From assembly GCA_026415985.1 (NCBI GenBank), contig JAOAGA010000048.1:1-13433 (forward strand): a stretch of 13,433 bases of DNA, given 5' to 3'. Position numbers and translations under genes: made by a program. How positions within the stretch are numbered: position 1 is the first letter of the stretch; the number at the start of each line of letters is the position of its first letter. Under the pieces are notes generated by a model. It was given only the letters and a program-made list of their open reading frames with translations, was not told the origin of the DNA and ran no database searches. Below are positions 1 through 6,615 of this stretch, in pieces. The DNA comes from Pseudomonadota bacterium. GTDB taxonomy: Bacteria > CALINM01.

Positions 1-669
1 TATCTTGATTGTTATTTAACTAAAAGAGATATTAACTCAACCTTAAATTTGTTCGGTAAAAACGCCACAATTTTCGGGTCAGGTATAGATGAAATTGCCT
101 ATGATTTTGATGTGTTAGATATGCTTTATCGTAGAGATATCTCTCAGGCACCGGATAAAGTTAATTATACTATTGACAAAATTTCTTTTAAGATTCCCGC
201 CGATAATGTGGGAATCGTTAGTTGTGAGATTAGTTTCCAGACATATATTCTCAATCAGGAGGTCAAATTAAACGGACTAAGGCTTAGTCTTGTTTTTGTT
301 AAAACTGATGATAAGTGGCTTATAGAACATATGCATATATCGTTACCTACAACTGCCCATGAAGCAGGTGAAGCATATCCCATCAAAGAACTCGAAGAAA
401 GAAATAAGGTGCTTGAAAGACTTGTGGAAGAAAAAACTGAGGAACTAAAAAAGGCAAATGAGGAGCTGAAGAAGAAAATAGAAGAAATACAAACTCTTAA
501 AGGACTTCTGCCTATTTGTGCCTCCTGTAAAAAGATAAAGGATGAGGAAGGAAAATGGGAGCAGGTAGAGGCGTACATTACTAAAAAGACGAAAGCAATG
601 TTCTCCCATGGGTTATGCCCTGAATGTGCCGAGAAACTCTACGGTGAGTATTTGAATAAAAAGAAATAG
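1..669 (+). CDS. SnoaL-like domain protein with coiled coil and C-terminal double-CxxC motif (5' partial)
   Basis: The reading frame is open from base 1 to a TAG at 667-669, so the gene begins upstream; the TTG at 49 is internal to a conserved-looking domain and is not the likely start. Residues about 1-110 (window numbering) resemble a SnoaL/NTF2-type fold as found fused to bacterial signalling proteins (YLTKRDIN...GSGIDEI, ending KWLIEHMHISLP). Residues about 125-168 are a Glu/Lys/Leu-rich coiled coil. The C-terminus carries LLPICASCKKIKDEEGKW and FSHGLCPEC, with cysteines at 173/176 and 206/209; this cassette is known at the end of many PAS, histidine-kinase and response-regulator proteins and probably binds a metal. 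No kinase or cyclase domain is present in the visible part. The role is unknown; sensing or signal relay is inferred from the domain mix. It is separated from panB by a promoter and terminator, so it is not in that operon. Confidence 0.75.
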   Translation, partial: YLDCYLTKRDINSTLNLFGKNATIFGSGIDEIAYDFDVLDMLYRRDISQAPDKVNYTIDKISFKIPADNVGIVSCEISFQTYILNQEVKLNGLRLSLVFVKTDDKWLIEHMHISLPTTAHEAGEAYPIKELEERNKVLERLVEEKTEELKKANEELKKKIEEIQTLKGLLPICASCKKIKDEEGKWEQVEAYITKKTKAMFSHGLCPECAEKLYGEYLNKKK

Positions 670-693
670 GATTTAAGTCTGACAGATATTCAG

Positions 694-741
694 ATCACAT
701 AAAATAAAACATTGTTAAATTATTGAAAAAATCACATAAAA
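694..741 (+). repeat. Pair of 11-base direct repeats upstream of the panB promoter
   Basis: ATCACATAAAA occurs perfectly at 694-704 and again at 731-741, 37 bases start to start. The pair lies 30-77 bases upstream of the -35 box at 771. That is a plausible place for an activator or repressor site, but the sequence is AT-rich and chance recurrence is possible. The rest of 670-770 shows nothing else I can name. Confidence 0.35.
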
Positions 742-770
742 CAGACTCACAAATTAATTTAAAAAATTAG

Positions 771-799
771 TTGACAGTTTGATGATTGTTTTATAACAT
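771..799 (+). promoter_or_regulatory. Sigma-70-type promoter for the panB leader
   Basis: A perfect TTGACA -35 box (771-776) is followed by a 17-base spacer and TAACAT (794-799), which matches the TATAAT consensus at four of six positions. Transcription should start near 805-807, placing about 105 bases of leader before the panB start codon. The promoter lies downstream of the stop of the previous gene and is the only clear one between it and panB. Confidence 0.7.
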
Positions 800-808
800 T
801 TTTATATT

Positions 809-854
809 ACCGCTTGGATCCGGCAGGACCGAGACGGAAAGGGGATGAGCTAAG
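809..854 (+). ncRNA. Candidate structured leader RNA (riboswitch-like) of the pan operon
   Basis: This GC-richer island in AT-rich surroundings lies between the predicted transcription start and a terminator. One fold pairs 812-815 (GCTT) with 847-850 (GAGC) and 818-821 (ATCC) with 843-846 (GGAT), leaving a two-base GG bulge at 816-817; inside, CCG 829-831 can pair with CGG 835-837. A competing fold pairs TCCG 819-822 with CGGA 835-838. The layout promoter, compact RNA, terminator, ribosome binding site is that of a transcription-attenuating riboswitch. I could not match it to TPP, cobalamin, SAM, fluoride, ZTP, c-di-GMP or guanidine classes from memory. A 'pan' RNA motif is known ahead of pantothenate genes in other phyla, but I cannot confirm that this is one. 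It could instead be a short independent sRNA. Confidence 0.45.
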
Positions 855-863
855 TTTATAATA

Positions 864-902
864 AGCCTTCAGGACTCTTTTCGTCTTGAGGGCTTTTTTT
901 TT
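864..902 (+). terminator. Intrinsic terminator/attenuator immediately before panB
   Basis: AGCCTTCAGGAC (864-875) pairs with GTCTTGAGGGCT (883-894) in an uninterrupted 12-bp stem with two G-U wobbles, a seven-base loop and a run of T to 902. The panB Shine-Dalgarno GGAG begins at 903, directly after the U-tract. A terminator between a promoter and the gene it serves suggests conditional termination. I did not find an obvious antiterminator sequence by eye. Confidence 0.85.
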
Positions 903-912
903 GGAGAAAATT

Positions 913-1707
913 ATGAAGATTACCGTTCCTTCGATATTGGAAAAGAAGCAAAGGAAAGAGAAGATAACAATGCTTACCTGCTATGACTACTCGACTGCAC
1001 TTATTCTTGACAGAGCGGGTATTGATATGATGCTTGTCGGGGACTCAGCAGGTGTTGTTTTTTCCGGTTACGAGAATACCTTACCTGTTTCTGTTGATGA
1101 GATTTTGTATCATACAAGGGCGGTTTCACGGGGAAGAAAGAATGCCCTTGTTGTTGCCGATATGCCCTTTTTGTCCTATCAAGTCTCTGTGGAAGAGGCG
1201 GTTAAAAATTGCGGTCTTATGCTTAAGGCGGGTGCAGAGGCGGTTAAGTTGGAAGGCGGGGTTGAGATATGCGATCTTGTTAATAAGCTGTTTCTGTCCG
1301 GCATACCTGTTATGGGTCATATTGGTTTGACACCCCAATCTGTTAATGTTTTAGGTGGTTATAAAGTTCAGGGCAAAACAGAAGAGACCAGAAAAAAACT
1401 CATTGAAAGCGCCAGGGCATTAGAGTCAGCGGGAGCATTTTCTGTTGTTCTTGAGTGTGTTCCTGAGGAGCTTTCGAAAGAGATAACAGAAATTATTGAC
1501 ATTCCTACTATCGGTATTGGTGCAGGAAGGTTCACCGATGGTCAGGTACTTGTAATAAATGATATTTTAGGGCTCTTTGAAGGTTTCAGACCCAAGTTTG
1601 TAAAAAGATACATTGATTTGGCACCTGTCATAGAAAAGGCTGTTAAGGATTATATAGACGAGGTAAAGGAAGGAAAGTTCCCCGCTGAAGAAAATATTTT
1701 TAAGTAA
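913..1707 (+). CDS. panB: 3-methyl-2-oxobutanoate hydroxymethyltransferase (ketopantoate synthase)
   Basis: PanB transfers a hydroxymethyl group from 5,10-methylene-tetrahydrofolate to 2-oxoisovalerate, giving ketopantoate, the first committed step to pantothenate and coenzyme A; it is cytosolic. The 264-residue length is normal. The Mg-binding residues known from E. coli PanB are present at D44 (VGDSAG), D83 (VADMPF) and E114 (VKLEGG), and the catalytic glutamate at E181 (VLECVP). GHIGLTPQS (135-143) and IGIGAG are also conserved. I chose the ATG at 913, with GGAG six bases upstream; a TTG at 886 in the same frame lies inside the terminator stem and would add nine unconserved residues. It is the first gene of the pan cluster and follows the structured leader, so it is probably regulated by transcription attenuation. 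Identification is secure. Confidence 0.97.
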   Translation: MKITVPSILEKKQRKEKITMLTCYDYSTALILDRAGIDMMLVGDSAGVVFSGYENTLPVSVDEILYHTRAVSRGRKNALVVADMPFLSYQVSVEEAVKNCGLMLKAGAEAVKLEGGVEICDLVNKLFLSGIPVMGHIGLTPQSVNVLGGYKVQGKTEETRKKLIESARALESAGAFSVVLECVPEELSKEITEIIDIPTIGIGAGRFTDGQVLVINDILGLFEGFRPKFVKRYIDLAPVIEKAVKDYIDEVKEGKFPAEENIFK

Positions 1708-1772
1708 AGATTGGGCAAGTGATATTTGATTATTGATTTTAAAGAGAGGCTATCAGACTAATTGGAGAAAAA

Positions 1773-2624
1773 ATGAGAGTTATAAAGACAATAAAAGAGA
1801 TGCAAAGTATTGCCAAAGGCCACAAAAAAGAAGGTCTGACCATTGGTTTTGTACCTACAATGGGGTTTCTTCACGAAGGGCATCTCACCCTTGTAAGAGA
1901 GGCAAAAAAAATATGCAATGTAGTTGTAGTAAGTATTTTTGTTAATCCCTTACAGTTTGGACCTAAAGAGGATTTTGCCAAGTATCCAAGAGATTTTGAA
2001 AGAGATAGTGCTATGTTACAGAAAGAAGGGGTTGAGTATATTTTTCATCCCGATGGAGAAGAGATGTATGGAAAGGGTTATCAAACCTATGTGGAGGTTA
2101 CAGAGGTTACAAAAAACCTCTGTGGTGCATCAAGACCGGGGCATTTTAAAGGGGTAACAACGGTAGTTTCCAAGTTATTTAATGCGGTTATGCCCGATTA
2201 TGCCTTCTTTGGTGAAAAGGACTACCAGCAACTTGCTACTATAAAAAGGATGGTTGCTGATTTAAATATGGACATTAATGTTATAGGGGTGCCGATAGTA
2301 AGAGAGGCCGATGGACTTGCTATGAGTTCCAGAAATACTTATCTTTCAGAGGAGGAGAGAAAGTCTGCCCTTTGCCTTTACAGGGCTATAAATTTGGCTA
2401 AAGAACTGATTAATAACGGAGAAAGGTCTGCAGAAAAGATACTTTCTGAGGTGGTTAATCTGATTTCAAATACCGCCTTAACTCGCATCGACTATGTGAA
2501 GCTTTGTGATCCCGAAACCCTCGATTATATTGAGACGGGTCTCTTAAAGGGTAAAACTCTTCTGGCATTAGCGGTTTTTGTCGGTAATACAAGGCTAATT
2601 GATAACGCAATACTGGAGGTTTAA
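1773..2624 (+). CDS. panC: Pantothenate synthetase (pantoate-beta-alanine ligase)
   Basis: PanC condenses pantoate with beta-alanine using ATP through a pantoyl-adenylate intermediate. The 283-residue product has the nucleotidyl-transferase HxGH motif in TMGFLHEGH (H34-H37), the FVNPLQFGPKEDFAKYPR pantoate/ATP region, FFGEKDYQQL, and the KMSKS-equivalent loop GLAMSSRN (about 181-188). The ATG at 1773 is preceded by GGAG. It lies 65 bases after panB and three bases before panD, consistent with one operon. No separate ketopantoate reductase (panE) gene is seen in the window; another reductase elsewhere must supply pantoate. Confidence 0.97.
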   Translation: MRVIKTIKEMQSIAKGHKKEGLTIGFVPTMGFLHEGHLTLVREAKKICNVVVVSIFVNPLQFGPKEDFAKYPRDFERDSAMLQKEGVEYIFHPDGEEMYGKGYQTYVEVTEVTKNLCGASRPGHFKGVTTVVSKLFNAVMPDYAFFGEKDYQQLATIKRMVADLNMDINVIGVPIVREADGLAMSSRNTYLSEEERKSALCLYRAINLAKELINNGERSAEKILSEVVNLISNTALTRIDYVKLCDPETLDYIETGLLKGKTLLALAVFVGNTRLIDNAILEV

Positions 2625-2627
2625 TGT

Positions 2628-2984
2628 ATGTTTTACACAATGCTTAAGTCAAAGATACACAGGGCTACTGTAACGGATGCAAGCCTTCATTATGAAGGGA
2701 GTATCACCATAGATGAAGATTATATGGAAAAGGCAAAGATACTGCCCTATGAGCAGGTTCATATCTATAATGTTACAAATGGTAACAGATTCATTACCTA
2801 TGCCATACCCGGTAGGAGAGGTTCAAGGGTCTTCTGTGTTAACGGTGCGGCAGTTCACAAGGCAAACAAAGGCGATATTATAATTATCGCAAGTTATGGA
2901 ATTTATTCGGAAGAAGAGTTGAAATCAGGTTATAAGCCTACAAATATCTATATGGATGAGAATAATCAGGAAATTATTAAGTGA
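2628..2984 (+). CDS. panD: Aspartate 1-decarboxylase precursor
   Basis: PanD makes beta-alanine from L-aspartate for the PanC reaction. It is a pyruvoyl enzyme formed by self-cleavage between Gly24 and Ser25; both are present in HYEGSITID, giving beta and alpha chains of 24 and 94 residues. [26 protein letters not shown] and [13 protein letters not shown] are family signatures. The total of 118 residues is usual. GGAGG at 2615-2619 sits eight bases before the ATG at 2628; an out-of-frame ATG at 2624 opens only a very short ORF. The last codons overlap the next gene by four bases (GTGA). With panB and panC it completes the aspartate-dependent pantothenate branch in one cluster. Confidence 0.97.
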   Translation: MFYTMLKSKIHRATVTDASLHYEGSITIDEDYMEKAKILPYEQVHIYNVTNGNRFITYAIPGRRGSRVFCVNGAAVHKANKGDIIIIASYGIYSEEELKSGYKPTNIYMDENNQEIIK

Positions 2985-3916
2985 GAGAAAAAGCTCCCTT
3001 AGTAAACGCCCATACACACTTAGAGCTTACAGAAGAGCAATCATTAGTTAATGATAATCTTGATAAAAAGGAGCTCTGGGACTGGATAATCGAGATTGTT
3101 AGGAATAAAAGGACGTTAAAGGAAGAAGATTTTATCAGAAATATCAGAAGGGCGGAAAGATTTTTAATAGAAAATAATAATCTTTTTATCGGTGAGATAA
3201 GAAGTGTTTTACCAGAAGGACCATTGTTTTATGATGATAGACTTAAAGGGGTAGTTTTTTTTGAGGTTTTAGGTTACGAAGAAGAGGTTTTTAATAGAAA
3301 ATGGCTTGATTTTCAGAGATTTTTCAATAAATATAAAGCATCAGACAAGATAGGTCTGTCTATCCACTCCTTATACACAACCCCACCGGACAAGGCTAAA
3401 GAATTGGTAAGTTTTGCAAGAAAAAACAGATTGAAAGTTGCCATTCATATAGCTGAAAAAAGGGAAGAGAGTGAGTTTTTGTTTAACAAAAATATCTCTG
3501 GATTCAGGAAGATTTTTAAAAATGCAGAGATCAGGGATTATGGTTTTAAGTCCTACGCTGATATAATAGAATATCTTAATCTGGGAGCAGATACGATACT
3601 TATTCACTGTACTCAGTTTGAAAAAAGTGACTGGAATATTGTTAAGAATAAAGATATTCCTGTGGTTATTTGTCCGAGAAGCAATTTATATTTTACCGGT
3701 AAACTGCCCGATATTGAAACGGTTATTAACCTTGATATAAGATGGGCTTTGGGCACCGATAGTTTATATACGAACAGAGATATTAATGTCTCAGAAGAAG
3801 GCAGTTTCATTGAAAAACATTTTTCACATATTAAGGATATTGAAAAAAAAGTTGCCTATGCATTAACTGAGAACGGACTGGAGATTTTGGGGGTGAAGGG
3901 TAAGGAGTGGTTATAA
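2981..3916 (+). CDS. Compact amidohydrolase-superfamily deaminase, aminodeoxyfutalosine-deaminase-like
   Basis: This 311-residue protein has the ordered metal-site motifs of the cytosine/adenosine deaminase-type amidohydrolases: HTH at H11/H13, IHSLYTTP (H129), IHIAE (H156, E159), IHCTQF (H209) and LGTDS (D260). The layout, including [34 protein letters not shown] and LGTDSLYTN, recalls Helicobacter HP0267, which deaminates 6-aminodeoxyfutalosine in menaquinone synthesis; that substrate is inference. It starts almost directly at the first metal motif, so the N-terminal part of the small beta-sandwich domain typical of HP0267 and of chlorohydrolase-type relatives is absent, and the C-terminus also ends soon after the barrel. 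The start is GTG at 2981, overlapping the panD stop by four bases with AGGA at 2968-2971. The position next to panD may only reflect operon packing. Other aminohydrolase substrates, such as S-adenosylhomocysteine, remain possible. Confidence 0.7.
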   Translation: MREKAPLVNAHTHLELTEEQSLVNDNLDKKELWDWIIEIVRNKRTLKEEDFIRNIRRAERFLIENNNLFIGEIRSVLPEGPLFYDDRLKGVVFFEVLGYEEEVFNRKWLDFQRFFNKYKASDKIGLSIHSLYTTPPDKAKELVSFARKNRLKVAIHIAEKREESEFLFNKNISGFRKIFKNAEIRDYGFKSYADIIEYLNLGADTILIHCTQFEKSDWNIVKNKDIPVVICPRSNLYFTGKLPDIETVINLDIRWALGTDSLYTNRDINVSEEGSFIEKHFSHIKDIEKKVAYALTENGLEILGVKGKEWL

Positions 3917-3947
3917 AAAAGTTAAGCTTTGATTTTAAGGGGTTTAA

Positions 3948-4571
3948 ATGTCTTTCTGGATTAATCTGAAAAATAATATTAAGAGATACTTTTTCTTTGG
4001 GCTTGCCACATTTATCCCTGCCTATATCACGATTATTATTGTTATAAAAATAATCAGATTTTTTGACGGGATTATTGCTCAGCTTATCTCTGTTTTTAAA
4101 TTATCTGAGAATTTTAAAATACTTAGCTTCCCCTTTGTGGGGGCGGTTATCAGCTTTATCTTTTTAATTGCTGTAGGTTTTTTTTCACGGCAGTTTTTTG
4201 GTAAGAAGGTTATGGCTATAATAGACAAAATATTTACGGTAATTCCCATCTCAAGGCCCGTTTACTCTGCTATAAAGAAGATGACCGAGACCTTCATAGA
4301 TGATGATAAATCAAAGTTTAAAAGGGTTGTCCTTGTTCCTTTTCCTCATCAGGAGGTTTATGCCATAGGTTTTCTGACAAACAGGGCACCAACAATAACA
4401 GAGGGAGTAAATCATTATTATGTATATGTTCCTACTGCCATTAACCCTACCGCAGGGTTTTTGATTAATGTCAGGGAAGATCAGATTATAGAAAGTGATA
4501 TGAAGGTTGATGAGGCCTTTTCACTAATTCTTTCAGGTGGGATGCTGGGTAAAAGCGAGAACAAATCATAG
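3948..4571 (+). CDS. DUF502 family inner-membrane protein
   Basis: The 207-residue product matches the DUF502 pattern: two hydrophobic membrane segments at about residues 14-40 and 58-84, then a soluble domain with IPISRPVYSAIKKMTETF, VVLVPFPHQEVYAIGFLTN, YVYVPTAINPTAGFL and a C-terminal DEAFSLILSGGML. The family is widespread in bacteria and its biochemical role is not established. The start ATG at 3948 follows AAGGGG at 3937-3942. It lies 31 bases after the deaminase gene and 29 before hemW, consistent with co-transcription. Nothing is missing or truncated. Confidence 0.85.
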   Translation: MSFWINLKNNIKRYFFFGLATFIPAYITIIIVIKIIRFFDGIIAQLISVFKLSENFKILSFPFVGAVISFIFLIAVGFFSRQFFGKKVMAIIDKIFTVIPISRPVYSAIKKMTETFIDDDKSKFKRVVLVPFPHQEVYAIGFLTNRAPTITEGVNHYYVYVPTAINPTAGFLINVREDQIIESDMKVDEAFSLILSGGMLGKSENKS

Positions 4572-4600
4572 GGCATTTTTATCAGCTATTCAGGAAGTCA

Positions 4601-5803
4601 ATGTTAAACGGTAATTATGTAAGAAAAAGTGCTGAAATCAAAAATCACGGTCAAAAGCTGAGAGGTGTTTATATTCACATCCCCTTTTGTAAAAGAAGGT
4701 GCAATTACTGTGGCTTTTACTCAAATACCGATACCTCATTAATTAAAGGTTATACCCAAGCATTAATGGAAGAGTTTGAGAATAAAAAAAGACAATATGC
4801 AGATTTCTTTAAAGCAAAGGAAGCAACTCTTTTTATCGGTGGGGGTAACCCCGCCTTATTAAGCCTGAAGGATTTGGAAAAGATACTTAAAACAATCTAT
4901 TCATCTGATCTTGCCTTTGATGAGATAACCATTGAAGCAAACCCAGATAGTCTTGGGGAAGAGAAGATAAGTAGTTATAAAAATTTAGGCATTAACAGGA
5001 TCTCTCTTGGTATTCAGTCTTTTGATGATTCGGTACTTAATCTGCTGGGAAGAAATCATTCGAGCTTACAGGCGTTAAAGAGTCTTGAGATTGTTAAAAA
5101 GCACTTTGATAATTTTTCCGTCGATATTATAGGTGGTATTTATGGTGAGTTCAGAAACAGTAAAGTCAAAAGAGATATCTCTCATGATTTAAAGTTCTTG
5201 GCGAAGTTTTCACCGCCTCACATATCCTTTTACCTGCTATCAATAGAAGAGGGCTCATTCTTTTTTAATAAATTTGTTATTGATGAAGCTAAACAGGCAG
5301 AAGAGTACAATATCTTCTGTGAGTTTGCAAGAGATAAGGGCTATACTCACTATGAGGTATCAAATTTTGCTAAAAAGGGTTATGAATGTAAACATAATAA
5401 AATTTACTGGGAAGGTGGCGAGTTTATAGGATTAGGCCCCTCAGCGGTATCTTTTTTAAAAGAAAATAAAGGTATTAAAAATGGATGGGGTATAAGGTTA
5501 AAAAACGTCTCTGATATTAAGGAATATATAAAAAATGTAAATCTTACTGAAATGGAGTATTTAGACAGACAGTCTGCCTTTTGTGAAGCGGTGTTTCTGC
5601 CATTAAGAACATCAGAGGGACTAAATTTATCAATGCTTAAGCTAAAATTTCCCGAAGAGACCGAAAAAATTTATGGGGTCCTTGAAAATCTTAAAAAGGC
5701 TGGGTTTGTTGAACAGAAAAAAGGTCAGTGGATAATTCCTGAAAAGCATTTTATAATAGGTAATGAGATTGTTGCAAAAATACTCAAAGGAGCAGGTTTA
5801 TGA
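4601..5803 (+). CDS. hemW: HemW-like radical SAM protein (coproporphyrinogen-oxidase-related)
   Basis: HemW proteins are radical SAM enzymes related to oxygen-independent coproporphyrinogen III oxidase HemN and are implicated in haem handling. The 400-residue product has IHIPFCKRRCNYCGFYS, with cluster cysteines C30, C34 and C37 (CX3CX2C) followed by GF; HemN has a further cysteine there, so HemW fits better. TIEANPDSL, GINRISLGIQSF, LGRNH and HYEVSNFAKKGYECKHNKIYW are family signatures, and the C-terminal winged-helix-type region is present. The glycine motif usually written GGGTPS/T reads GGGNPALL here. About 20 extra residues precede the conserved IHIPFC block; no later ATG, GTG or TTG occurs in that stretch and AGGA lies at 4592-4595, so ATG 4601 stands. 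The stop overlaps the MoxR gene start (ATGA). Confidence 0.88.
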   Translation: MLNGNYVRKSAEIKNHGQKLRGVYIHIPFCKRRCNYCGFYSNTDTSLIKGYTQALMEEFENKKRQYADFFKAKEATLFIGGGNPALLSLKDLEKILKTIYSSDLAFDEITIEANPDSLGEEKISSYKNLGINRISLGIQSFDDSVLNLLGRNHSSLQALKSLEIVKKHFDNFSVDIIGGIYGEFRNSKVKRDISHDLKFLAKFSPPHISFYLLSIEEGSFFFNKFVIDEAKQAEEYNIFCEFARDKGYTHYEVSNFAKKGYECKHNKIYWEGGEFIGLGPSAVSFLKENKGIKNGWGIRLKNVSDIKEYIKNVNLTEMEYLDRQSAFCEAVFLPLRTSEGLNLSMLKLKFPEETEKIYGVLENLKKAGFVEQKKGQWIIPEKHFIIGNEIVAKILKGAGL

Positions 5804-6612
5804 TTTATAGAGGTAGTAGCGGATATGTAGCGGGAAAGGATCTTATTGAGGCAGTGAATGTGGCCATTACATTAGAAAAGCCGTTGATAATAAAAGGAGA
5901 ACCCGGAACAGGCAAAACAATGCTTGCCAAAAGTATAGCAGAATCACTAAATATGAAGCTTCTGGTCTGGAATATCAAATCCACTACCAAGGCAAAGGAT
6001 GGGCTTTATTTTTATGATACGGTCCAGAGGCTTAATGATGCTCGTTTTCATGACAGGGACATATCGGACATTAAGCAGTATATTAAACTTGGTAAACTTG
6101 CCGAGGCCTTTATCTCAGAAGAAAGGACGGTTCTGTTAATAGACGAGATTGATAAGGCAGATATTGAGTTTCCCAATGATTTGCTCAATGAGCTTGATGA
6201 GATGAGTTTTTATATTCCTGAAACCAAGGAGACAATTGTTGCCAGACATAGACCGGTTGTTATAATTACAAGTAACAGCGAGAAAGATTTGCCGGACCCT
6301 TTCCTGAGGAGATGCGTATTTCACTATATAGAGTTTCCCGATTATGAGCTGATGAAAGAGATAGTGAGAGTCCATTATCCAGATGTTCACAAAGAGCTTC
6401 TTGAAAGGGCACTTAAAATTTTTTATGAGATCAGAAAAGTTGGTGAGCTTAGAAAGAAACCTTCAACGAGCGAGCTGATTGACTGGATAAGGGTGCTTAT
6501 GGTCTCTGCCATTGATATTGACAGTATATCTCTTAAAAATATTCCCTTTATCGGGACACTGATAAAAAAGGAACAGGATTTAGAATATCTTCAAAGAGCC
6601 TATCTAAGGTAG
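5800..6612 (+). CDS. MoxR-type AAA+ ATPase
   Basis: This 270-residue AAA+ ATPase has Walker A GEPGTGKT (33-40), Walker B LLIDEID (D115, E116), a sensor-1 ITSNSEKDLP near residues 156-165 and an arginine pair in PFLRRC, as in MoxR-family ATPases. These are usually chaperones that insert metals or activate target enzymes together with a von Willebrand A partner, as in NorQ/NorD, CoxD/CoxE and RavA/ViaA. The partner is encoded three bases downstream, supporting such a pair. The start ATG overlaps the hemW stop by four bases, implying translational coupling. The target is not apparent: no nitric oxide reductase, CO dehydrogenase or methanol dehydrogenase gene lies in the window. Confidence 0.92.
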   Translation: MIYRGSSGYVAGKDLIEAVNVAITLEKPLIIKGEPGTGKTMLAKSIAESLNMKLLVWNIKSTTKAKDGLYFYDTVQRLNDARFHDRDISDIKQYIKLGKLAEAFISEERTVLLIDEIDKADIEFPNDLLNELDEMSFYIPETKETIVARHRPVVIITSNSEKDLPDPFLRRCVFHYIEFPDYELMKEIVRVHYPDVHKELLERALKIFYEIRKVGELRKKPSTSELIDWIRVLMVSAIDIDSISLKNIPFIGTLIKKEQDLEYLQRAYLR

Positions 6613-6615
6613 TAT

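Noticed and set aside
255-578. Minus-strand open frame opposite the first gene
   Set aside because: It is a serine/phenylalanine-rich mirror of the coiled coil and has no recognisable domain or start signal; the same reasoning removes the other minus-strand frames.
816-842. Resemblance of the panB leader to guanidine riboswitches (CCGAGA, CAGGAC segments)
   Set aside because: Only short hexamer-scale matches are present and the long conserved blocks of those classes are missing.
886-912. TTG at 886 as the panB start
   Set aside because: It lies inside the terminator stem, has no ribosome binding site and adds nine unconserved residues; ATG 913 has GGAG at proper spacing.
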